64,000 bases of DNA. Source: Roseiconus nitratireducens (GTDB lineage Bacteria; Planctomycetota; Planctomycetia; Pirellulales; Pirellulaceae). The notes beneath the pieces are model-generated. The model saw only the letters and a program-made list of their open reading frames with translations, made no database searches and was not told where the DNA came from. The position numbers and the translations under genes were made by a program. This document shows positions 27,416 through 35,117 of this stretch, piece by piece; positions within the stretch are counted from its first letter, which is position 1; each line of letters begins with the position of its first letter. The stretch lies in contig NZ_VWOX01000013.1 in the NCBI RefSeq assembly GCF_008629675.1, positions 153,475 to 217,474 on the forward strand, read 5' to 3'.

Positions 27416-29632
27416 TCAGGCTTTGAAGACGGGATTTGAACGGGTGGGCTGGGAAGGCGCCGCGGTGTCGGTCGTTGTTGTCGAAGTGGCCGAATCGGCT
27501 GCTTCGAGTTGTTCCCAGCGGCGGAGGATCCAATCGAGCTTGGCGAACAACTTTGGAATCTGATCGCACTCACGTTGCAGACGGGCCGCGACGTTGTGGC
27601 CGCGCGACAGGTCGTGATAGATACGCGAGACAATTCGGGCGCCCGTGCTGACGCGCAGCACGCTGAACGTATCTCGTTGATCGGCACACAATTCGACCGG
27701 TTGTCCGATGTGAAAAATCGAACCGGCGATTTCCCTTTCGTCCGCATCGCCAAGCTTTTCGGCGATTTGGGAGAGGTCTTGATTCAGCCAACGGTGAACA
27801 CTTTTCATCTCAGCATGGGAGAGAAAAGTGCTGGATCCCGCGGAGGTGCCACGCAGTCGGAACGAAAAGATGGTCGGCACCTGATCCCAGGACGTCGGAC
27901 CCGGCGATGTTCGTTGCGGCCGAGCGGGCAGAGAAGCCGGAACGGATGACACCGGAACCACGGCGGGCGAATCGGCGATGCAGGAGCGAATTGTCTTCGC
28001 CAGCGTCGACAAGATTTCAACCCGCATCGATGCCGGCACTTCGGCGAAACGCCGCATCTGTCGTGTGGCCGCCGACCAGCGCAGCAACAGCCCGATGTTG
28101 TAATCCACGTTCAGTGTCTGATCGGTGACGCCCCAATCGCGTGGCCAGTCGACACGCGTCGCATAGTCGCCCAGGCCGGGCGGACATTGCGTCAACTTCG
28201 CGAACTTCTGCCGCAAAGGTTCCGGGACCAGCAGGGCGCCAGAGAACGGTGGACCGCCAAAACTTTTGGAACCCGTGACCTGCAACAGGCAACCCAGTTG
28301 CAAGTACTCCGCCAGCGAGCGTTTGGGGCTCCGCATCTGGCAAGCGTCGACGATGATGGCCAACTTATCGCCATGGCGGTTTCGCAGCTGCCGAACCAGT
28401 GAGATGTCGGGACCACTCCAACCGGTTTTGGCCGCATCCAGAACGTGCAGCAGGCAACTTCCCGATGCGACAGCGCGGTCGACCGCCTGTACGATCCGGG
28501 CTTCAAATTCGCCACGTGGCAGCAGGGTGCCGCGTCGGTCCCGGCAGGGGATTGTGCAAACTTCAATCGCCGCGTGTTGCGGTGGCAAAATCGATTCGCC
28601 TTTGCGGACCTTGGTGCCAAGCGGCGTTCGGTTGTCGTAGTGGCATCCCGCCGCGGCAAGCGTGACGCCGCTGCCCGTCTCCGCCGGTGCGATCACCAGA
28701 TTGGTGACCGGACCGGGCAGTGCCTCGGCAACCAGACAGCTGGCAAACAACTCCGCATCCGTTCCGGAACTGCATAGCAACACCGAGGTGTTCCGTGGAT
28801 CCGAGCCGACGCAGAACGTCAGGATTTCTCGTTTGATTCGCCCGGCCAGCTTGGCGGCTGCTTGGGGAAGACGTGTTTCGAAGGCGGAATGGACGAAGGA
28901 TTGTCGGTGCCTTTCGCAAACCTCCAGATCCTGCGCGGTGATCGCGGTTGCGGTGGAAGATCCGAAGGACACCAAATCGACGTTCGGCGTTCGCCGGCAT
29001 CCATAGCGTGAGAACTCGCTGTCCGGGCTGATGCTCAATCGCGTGTCACCACCGGTCGTGATCAGGTATTCCGTCGGTCCGGCAATCGCGCCAAAGGACG
29101 TGGCGCGGGCACTCAAAGCGTTCCAATCACTGGACGACATTCGATCGATCAACGAACCGTCCATCCCCTGCAAAGGCAGCAAAGATTTTAGATGTTGTTT
29201 CACTTCCGGTGCTGCAGTCCCGAGCGGGTCGATTGCGGCGGGCGCATCCTGTTTGAAATAGGCCGGCAGTGTGGCCGCACGCAGTTGTTGATGCGAAAAG
29301 TGAAAGTTGGCGTATTTCTTGGCCGTCGTCAGCGCGAACCAGGCCGCCGTGACTGCATCGCAAGGCGAGGACGAGGAAATGAACGGCAACAGAATCGACA
29401 GTTCAATCGCCTGACGAAGCACGACGGCCGCTGACACCGGATTCGCCAGCGCGTCACTGCTCATCAAGATGCTTCCCTGGTCGTCAACCAGGAAAGGCAG
29501 ATCCAAGCTGGGGACGTAGCCAACCGATCGCTGGGGCAGCAACGGGCGGAGCTCCGTCCGGTTGCAAACGTCGTTCAGGCGTCGCTGCAGTTCAATCGGA
29601 TCGGTGCCGAATTCTTCAGGATTCGCATTCAC
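27416..29632 (-). CDS. Large PLP-dependent enzyme, class V aminotransferase/cysteine desulfurase-like, with extra N- and C-terminal regions
   Basis: 738 residues, about twice the usual length. A fold-type I PLP core spans roughly residues 220-560: SFGSSTATAI near 222, a phosphate-binding-type LLCSSGTDAELFAS near 286-297, the cofactor-stacking segment HVLDAAKTGWSG, Asp429 in IIVDACQM, and the putative Schiff-base Lys456 in TGSKSFGGPPFSGALLVP. The first ~200 residues and the last ~170 are not recognised; the last part ends in a Ser/Thr-rich tail. It overlaps the upstream decarboxylase gene by 4 bp (ATGA). Reaction unknown: it could be a transaminase, lyase or desulfurase. Confidence 0.7.
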   Translation of the reverse strand: MNANPEEFGTDPIELQRRLNDVCNRTELRPLLPQRSVGYVPSLDLPFLVDDQGSILMSSDALANPVSAAVVLRQAIELSILLPFISSSSPCDAVTAAWFALTTAKKYANFHFSHQQLRAATLPAYFKQDAPAAIDPLGTAAPEVKQHLKSLLPLQGMDGSLIDRMSSSDWNALSARATSFGAIAGPTEYLITTGGDTRLSISPDSEFSRYGCRRTPNVDLVSFGSSTATAITAQDLEVCERHRQSFVHSAFETRLPQAAAKLAGRIKREILTFCVGSDPRNTSVLLCSSGTDAELFASCLVAEALPGPVTNLVIAPAETGSGVTLAAAGCHYDNRTPLGTKVRKGESILPPQHAAIEVCTIPCRDRRGTLLPRGEFEARIVQAVDRAVASGSCLLHVLDAAKTGWSGPDISLVRQLRNRHGDKLAIIVDACQMRSPKRSLAEYLQLGCLLQVTGSKSFGGPPFSGALLVPEPLRQKFAKLTQCPPGLGDYATRVDWPRDWGVTDQTLNVDYNIGLLLRWSAATRQMRRFAEVPASMRVEILSTLAKTIRSCIADSPAVVPVSSVPASLPARPQRTSPGPTSWDQVPTIFSFRLRGTSAGSSTFLSHAEMKSVHRWLNQDLSQIAEKLGDADEREIAGSIFHIGQPVELCADQRDTFSVLRVSTGARIVSRIYHDLSRGHNVAARLQRECDQIPKLFAKLDWILRRWEQLEAADSATSTTTTDTAAPSQPTRSNPVFKA

Positions 29633-31158
29633 ATTGGCGCTCCCGAATCGGACGCTAAGACCCGTTCGGCGACGGACGGACCCAGCCGAAGTGCGGCATT
29701 CAGGAATTCCAGCAGATCTTCCTTCCGCGTGCGATGGTTGGTCAGATTGACTCGAACCGCGACGCGTTCGTTGATCCGCGTCGATGAAGGAACCGCGACG
29801 CCACTGGATTGGATCGCCGCGACCAACTCGATGTTCAGTCGATCCAACTGGGACGTTGGAAAGCCCGGCGGCTTGTATCGAAAGCAGACGATGTTCAGTT
29901 GAACCGGAGCAAGCAGCTCCAGCGATGGACTTGATTCAATCTGCTGTGCCAAATAGCGTGCCTGGCGGCAATTGTCGCCGATCTTCCGGCCCAACCGCCG
30001 CAAGCCGTGTTCTTTGATCGTGAACCAGACCTTCAGCGCGCGGAAACCTCGGGAAAGCTCCGGCCCGAACTCGCAGTACCAGGGGGCACCGGCGGAGGCG
30101 GCGAGTCCTTCTGCCAGGTAGTTCGCCTGGGTGTTGAACGCTTGACGATGTTTTTCACCATCGCGGACCAGCAGACACCCGGCGTCGTAAGGCACGTGCA
30201 TCCATTTGTGAAAGTCGAAAGCCAGCGAGTCGGCACGCTCGATTCCCCGCAGCTTTGGTTGTTCGATTTCACTCAACATCGCCAGGGCGCCAAAAGCGCC
30301 GTCCACGTGGAACCAAAGTTGTTCCTGTTCGCAGAGGTTTGCCAGCGCGGCAAGGTCGTCAATGGCTGCGCTGTTGACGGTGCCGGCGGATCCGATGACG
30401 CAGAACGGTAACAGCCCTCGAGCGCGGTCGGTCTTGATGGTCTGCCGAAGCGAATCGAGATCGATCTGCAGATTCTGGTTGGTAGCGATCCGCCTGAGGT
30501 TGCGTCGCCCCAGGCCCAGTGTTTCCATCGCTTTGGCCACAGAGCAATGTGCTTCGGCCGACGTGTAGGCAATCATCGGTTGCGGGAGCGCCGCGACGCC
30601 TTCCTCGCGGATGTCGATGGGGGCGTGATGTTGGCGAGCGACTGCCAAGGCGACCAGGTTCGCCATCGAGGTTCCGCTAAGCAACAATCCGGATGCGGAA
30701 TCCGGAAAGGAGAAGATTTGACGGCACCAATCGATGACTGTCCGTTCGACGTAAACCGGCGCGTGTTCACGACCGCCAAGGTTGGCATTGATTGCTGCGG
30801 CGTACATCTCGGCAAGCATGCCGCCCGGCGTCCCGGATCCGTGGACCCACCCAAAGAACCGGGGGTGGGTGTTGCCCAGCGTCCAGGGAAGAATGTTTTT
30901 GCGGATCGACTCGCACGCCTGACGAGGACCCTGAGGTTCCATCGGCAGCGGTTCAGCCAGAGATCGTTTGACGTCTTCGGGCACCGCCCGCCAAGCCACG
31001 CGGTCGGTCGCGCCCGACAGGTGACTGATCAACGCAGATAATTCGCTTTCACACAGCGATTGAAAGTCCTGCCAATCCGTGGGATCCAGGGACGTTTCTG
31101 GAGCAAGGATGGCTGAATCCCCGATCGTGCTCTCCATCGTTTTCACGATCATCACCAC
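29629..31158 (-). CDS. Group II PLP-dependent amino acid decarboxylase
   Basis: 509 residues of the aromatic-L-amino-acid/glutamate decarboxylase family. Motifs in order: NTHPRFFGWVHGSGTPGGML near 96-114, the PLP-stacking His204 in YTSAEAHCSV, Asp286 in WFHVDGAFGALA, and the Schiff-base Lys318 in AFDFHKWMHVPYD. The family decarboxylates aromatic amino acids, histidine, glutamate or related substrates to amines; the substrate cannot be read from the sequence. It is the first gene of a three-gene operon (4-bp overlap with the next). The start could be any of the clustered Met codons near 31158. Confidence 0.88.
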   Translation of the reverse strand: MVMIVKTMESTIGDSAILAPETSLDPTDWQDFQSLCESELSALISHLSGATDRVAWRAVPEDVKRSLAEPLPMEPQGPRQACESIRKNILPWTLGNTHPRFFGWVHGSGTPGGMLAEMYAAAINANLGGREHAPVYVERTVIDWCRQIFSFPDSASGLLLSGTSMANLVALAVARQHHAPIDIREEGVAALPQPMIAYTSAEAHCSVAKAMETLGLGRRNLRRIATNQNLQIDLDSLRQTIKTDRARGLLPFCVIGSAGTVNSAAIDDLAALANLCEQEQLWFHVDGAFGALAMLSEIEQPKLRGIERADSLAFDFHKWMHVPYDAGCLLVRDGEKHRQAFNTQANYLAEGLAASAGAPWYCEFGPELSRGFRALKVWFTIKEHGLRRLGRKIGDNCRQARYLAQQIESSPSLELLAPVQLNIVCFRYKPPGFPTSQLDRLNIELVAAIQSSGVAVPSSTRINERVAVRVNLTNHRTRKEDLLEFLNAALRLGPSVAERVLASDSGAPM

Positions 31159-31591
31159 CTCGTCCCACCGTGCGTGCCATGACTGTGCCAGTCATTTCAT
31201 TCCAAAAGAAACTTTGGAAAGATGGACCACGTTTAGCGACGGGGCGAACTGCGGAGAGTCTGATTGCAGGGAATTCTACGTCTGCCGTACGGATGATGAC
31301 GTTGGCATCGATCAAATCACGGCGTGCGTGACTCTGACGCGGGGACCGTTTCACCCGCCAGGCTGTGTCCCCAAACGTCCAGCGACGCTCGCAAGACGGT
31401 GGCAAGACTGCCAAGCCACGCTCTGGCGAGCGTAGCTACTCGTTTTCAGACAATGCTTAGCTGGGCAGGGCCACTTTCAATCAAAAACACCGTGTTTCAC
31501 AGTGCATTGAGCGGCAAGGCGTTAGCCGCCGGTTTAGGCGAGAAATTCCGTGGCGAATGCTGCGCGGCTTACCCATCGTGGCGCTGTCTGG
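31159..31591. other. Upstream region of the PLP operon, with repeat
   Basis: Contains no credible gene. The part from 31416 holds one copy of the dispersed repeat described separately. The part next to the decarboxylase gene (about 31159-31260 read leftwards) should hold the promoter for the three-gene operon, but no clear consensus boxes were seen. Confidence 0.4.
31416..31553 (+). repeat. Dispersed ~100-bp repeat plus adjoining hairpin
   Basis: Begins with the hairpin CCACGCTCTGGCGAGCGT, then TTTTCAGACAATGCTTAG, then the block AGCTGGGCAGGGCCACTTTC ... AGCGGCAAGGCGTTAGCCGC ... GGCGAGAAATTCCG. The same arrangement recurs at 63858-64000 in the same orientation, and reverse-complement copies of the second block are at 39661-39741 and 46240-46350. 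Confidence 0.85.
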
Positions 31592-32326
31592 CTAGGGACC
31601 CGCCGGCAGCAGAACGATTCCCGTTCGTGACGCTAAGTAAAGACCGTATTGGGACTGCAGATTGTCGGGACCGCGATATTGAAAGGACAGCGATCTGGCC
31701 ACCGGATCCAGCGTCACGGACTTGGGAACGTAACTTTTGAACTCGCTGAGCAGTTGTTCGACGGTGTCGGCGTTGGGCGCCCGCGAAACGTTGCCGGCGA
31801 TCCGATAGGTTGCCGTGACCAATTCCGCGTCGTCGGCGAAATCGGATTCCCGTTGCAGGATCATGTCACGCATGCGGTCGGCACGTTGCTGTGAAGCTTG
31901 TTGTCGCGCTGCGGAGCGTCCCGCGGGAGAATAGAGTGAATACGTCATCTGTAAAACCAACATCGTCGCCAAAGCCGGAATCAATGCGGATACTAGAACG
32001 ACGACGCTGTTGAGCGCCGCGCCCTTGCGGGTGAATGCGTAGTAGTAGGCATAGATCGGGACAAACAGCGACAGCAGGCCTTGGGCCGTTTTGTCGCGCC
32101 AGGCTGCGATCACGATGCCAATTCGTCCGGCAAACACCAAGGCGATCGTCGCCACAATGCCCAAGACCGTGGCCGCAATCGCCGCCGGCTCCCACGCCAA
32201 GCCCACCAACCCCAGCACCACGATCAGCGCCAGGCACGCGCCCGGCAACGGGGCAAATCGTTTGCTGAACGCAATCAATGCGGATGTATCGGTGGGTGCG
32301 TGCTGAGACGGTGACATGGGCGGCAT
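31592..32326 (-). CDS. Membrane protein of unknown function
   Basis: About 244 residues. It has hydrophobic helices at FAPLPGACLALIVVLGLVGLA, AAIAATVLGIVATIALVFAG, GLLSLFVPIYAYYYAF and SVVVLVSALIPALATMLVLQM, followed by a ~110-residue soluble region with LVTATYRIAGNVSRAP and a C-terminal YGLYLASRTGIVLLPAGP. No family was recognised. The start is uncertain between the ATG codons at 32326 and 32317; a longer frame to 32599 overlaps the next gene and is less likely. Confidence 0.7.
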   Translation of the reverse strand: MPPMSPSQHAPTDTSALIAFSKRFAPLPGACLALIVVLGLVGLAWEPAAIAATVLGIVATIALVFAGRIGIVIAAWRDKTAQGLLSLFVPIYAYYYAFTRKGAALNSVVVLVSALIPALATMLVLQMTYSLYSPAGRSAARQQASQQRADRMRDMILQRESDFADDAELVTATYRIAGNVSRAPNADTVEQLLSEFKSYVPKSVTLDPVARSLSFQYRGPDNLQSQYGLYLASRTGIVLLPAGP

Positions 32327-32516
32327 CCAACGATCGAAGACCAGATGAGAAGGAGGGCCAGCGGTCACCCGCAGGTCGACCGAGCGTTGACATTGTAAAC
32401 GCTTCCTTCCTCCCAGGAGGCGACGCACCGAGGAAGGCGTCGAGCGTCCGCGTCGTTCGGTGGTGAGTTTCGCCCTCGGTGATCTCGATAACCTCGGTGG
32501 CCAACATCTTCCGTCG

Positions 32517-32945
32517 TCACCAGAACAGCAAGCTTCCCAGGACCAACAACAGCAGCACGGCGGGCGCGCAGCCGGTCCGATTGTCTGGTCCTTTCCCACC
32601 GACGCCTAACTCGTCGATGATTGATTCGACCAGGTCCTTTGATTCCCGGAGGGACTTGCCGGTGAAGGTCAGGTAGAGCTTAACGGCGCGAAGTTTTTCA
32701 CCGCGTTCAATCGCGTCCAGGACCTGATCCATTTGGTCGTCCGAAAGTTCCTCCATCGCGTCGCTGGACGTTGGAGAAACTTCGCCGGTAGCGCCCTGCG
32801 ATTGCAGAGCGTCGACGAAGTGCTTGGCGTCGATCAGCGAGCAACCGGTCCATTCGCGGTAGCGTTTGATCGCGGCCAACTTCTGGCCGTCTCGCAGGTC
32901 GGCACGTAATTCATCCAGCTGTGGGGAGCTTAACGGTTCAGTCAC
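32517..32945 (-). CDS. Tail-anchored protein with two ribosomal L7/L12 C-terminal-like repeats
   Basis: Two tandem ~38-residue units resemble the C-terminal domain of ribosomal protein L7/L12: LRDGQKLAAIKRYREWTGCSLIDAKHFVDAL and IERGEKLRAVKLYLTFTGKSLRESKDLVESI in pieces, each keeping the K-x-x-A-I/V-K and G-x-x-L-x-x-[AS]-K pattern that binds translation factors in the true L7/L12. A C-terminal hydrophobic segment (PAVLLLLVLGSLLFW) suggests tail anchoring. The GTG at 32945 has AAAGGA about nine bases upstream; a GTG at 33002 would add 19 residues. It is not ribosomal L7/L12 itself, which lacks a membrane anchor. Confidence 0.75.
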   Translation of the reverse strand: MTEPLSSPQLDELRADLRDGQKLAAIKRYREWTGCSLIDAKHFVDALQSQGATGEVSPTSSDAMEELSDDQMDQVLDAIERGEKLRAVKLYLTFTGKSLRESKDLVESIIDELGVGGKGPDNRTGCAPAVLLLLVLGSLLFW

Positions 32946-33138
32946 GGAACGATCCTTTTGTGGCAGGTCTTGCAGTTTTGCAGCTGCTTCGTCGGCTTGC
33001 ACCGAAAAGGAGTGGGCTGTCGTCGCATCGCGACCGGACCCATGTCGTTTTCCTCGCTCGGAAAACGGCGCAAGCTTGTGGCTGGGCGGCGGGCTTCCGG
33101 AGCTCCATCCAAATCCATCGTCCGATTGCTGGACGCGA

Positions 33139-34866
33139 TCACGTCACCGGACGCCGAGCCACGTTTTCTCCCATCCGCTCCGCAAGATTACGGAGCGTGT
33201 TGCTGGCGTCACCCTCGATCAATTCCGCATGAATCAGGTGGGGCCGGTCCGATTGCTGCCAGGCTTCCTGGAGGGCAGTTTCAAATTCCAGTTCCGTTGC
33301 CACGCGATGGCTCCGTCCGCCGCCGTAGACCCCCAGTACCTTGCCGTAATCCCAAGGCTGAATCTCATTGTATTCCCACTGGCCGGCGTGAAGATAACGT
33401 TCGGTGCCGTAGCCGTGGTTGTCCAGCACGATCACGATCGGGTTGTGCTGGTAGCGAATCAAGGTACTCAACTCCTGTCCGGTCATCTGGAAAGCTCCGT
33501 CACCGACCAGCACGACGACACGGTGGTCGGGACGCGCCGTGGCGGCGCCGAGTGCCGCGGGAACACTGAAGCCCATGGACGTGTAGTACGCCGGGCTCAA
33601 GAATTCGCCGCGTTCATGAATGACCAGTTCTGTTGCGGCGAACAGTGAATCGCCGACATCGGCGATCACGATGGTGTCGCCGTCAATCGTTCGGTTCAGC
33701 CGGCCGATCATCCAGCTGGTTCGCAAGCCTCCGTCGCCGGGTTCGCTATCGATCGCGGCGGTATGGATCTTCGAGAGCGATTCGGGAATGGGGCGGTTGG
33801 CCGGTTTCAATTGAGCTTCACAAAGTCCCCGCAGAAAATCTCGCAGGCTGACGTTGTGATAGTGGTGGTGAGAGATCCGCAGTTCTTCGCTGGTCGCATT
33901 GACGCAACGGGTGGGATCCAGGTTGGCGGTGTAAATCCCCAAATTGATGTCACTCAAGAATGCCCCGAGCAACAGCACCAGGTCGCTTTCTTCGACAAAT
34001 TGGGTCACCGCCTGGTCTCCCAATGCTCCCTCGTACAGACCGATGAACATCGGGTGTCGCTCACTGATCACGCTCTTACCCAGCATCGTGGTTGCGATCG
34101 CGATCCCGGCGGTGTCGGCCAGTCGGAGCAATTCGTCTTGCAAACCGAATCGGTGCACCTCCACGCCGGCCAGGATCACCGGCTTTTGGGCTGACTCGAG
34201 CAATTGCCGGGTCTCACGCACCGCTTCGGCGGTGGCTTCCTGGTCGTTCTCGTACACGACTCCGCGATAACCATGCGCGACCGGAGGCACCACGTGCACC
34301 ATGTCTCTGGGAATTTCCAAGTACACGGGGCGCTTGAATCGGTCACAAGCATCCAGGACCCGATCGATTTCGGAAAACGCGGTCAATGGATCGGACAGTT
34401 CGGAACCGGCGATGGTGAACTTTTCGAAGACTTCGTACTGGGTGCGGAAGTCGCGAACCATGTGGTGTAGGAGGGCACCGCGGGTGCGTTCTTTCAGCCC
34501 CGGCGATCCCGTCACGACGACGACGGGTGATTTTTCGGCGTAAGCCCCCGCGATTGAATTGCAGACGCTCAGCCCGCCAACGCAGTACGTCACACACAGA
34601 GCACCCATCCCGTTCAGCCGCGCGTACGAATCTGCCGCGAAACCGGCACAGTCTTCTCGGGTGCAACCGATCATGTTGATCGGGCTCTTTTCCAGTTCGC
34701 TGTAGAGGGACAGCACATAGTCCCCGGGGATCCCGAACATGTGGTCGATCCCGTAGTCCTGCAGCCGTTGGATCAGGTACTGTCCGATCGACACATTCGC
34801 GGTGACGCGACGGGCGCGGGGTTGATCACCGGATTTGCCTGCGGCCGAAGTCAGCTCGTTCATCAC
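33139..34866 (-). CDS. Thiamine pyrophosphate-dependent 2-oxoacid decarboxylase
   Basis: 575 residues of the pyruvate/indolepyruvate decarboxylase group. N-terminal PYR domain: QYLIQRLQDYGIDHMFGIPGDYVLSLY with the cofactor-activating Glu in the NMIGCTREDCAGFAADSYA segment. C-terminal PP domain: VVVLVGDGAFQMTGQELST and IVIVLDNHGYGTERY, the GDG...N TPP-magnesium motif. These enzymes decarboxylate pyruvate, phenylpyruvate or indolepyruvate non-oxidatively to aldehydes. Substrate is not determinable here. It is on the same strand as the PLP operon 2 kb away, with two unrelated genes between. Confidence 0.87.
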   Translation of the reverse strand: MMNELTSAAGKSGDQPRARRVTANVSIGQYLIQRLQDYGIDHMFGIPGDYVLSLYSELEKSPINMIGCTREDCAGFAADSYARLNGMGALCVTYCVGGLSVCNSIAGAYAEKSPVVVVTGSPGLKERTRGALLHHMVRDFRTQYEVFEKFTIAGSELSDPLTAFSEIDRVLDACDRFKRPVYLEIPRDMVHVVPPVAHGYRGVVYENDQEATAEAVRETRQLLESAQKPVILAGVEVHRFGLQDELLRLADTAGIAIATTMLGKSVISERHPMFIGLYEGALGDQAVTQFVEESDLVLLLGAFLSDINLGIYTANLDPTRCVNATSEELRISHHHYHNVSLRDFLRGLCEAQLKPANRPIPESLSKIHTAAIDSEPGDGGLRTSWMIGRLNRTIDGDTIVIADVGDSLFAATELVIHERGEFLSPAYYTSMGFSVPAALGAATARPDHRVVVLVGDGAFQMTGQELSTLIRYQHNPIVIVLDNHGYGTERYLHAGQWEYNEIQPWDYGKVLGVYGGGRSHRVATELEFETALQEAWQQSDRPHLIHAELIEGDASNTLRNLAERMGENVARRPVT

Positions 34867-35117
34867 CGTGCCTCCATGGACCGTCGTGGGGAATCCGAAG
34901 ACCGTGACAAACGGTCCTCGGGACTGCCTTCATTCTAACGGTCTCCGCTGGCGTCCGCCGTGTGATCGTTGATGCGACCGACGCGGGCGGACGGGGCGAA
35001 AGCCCGTCGCTGCCGTCGCGTTCGCGGTGGAATACCACGCTCTGGCGAGCGTAGCGACTCGGTTCGCAAGCTGGGCCGATACGTCGGTCAGCGACTCGGT
35101 TCCGTCGGGAAACGGTT

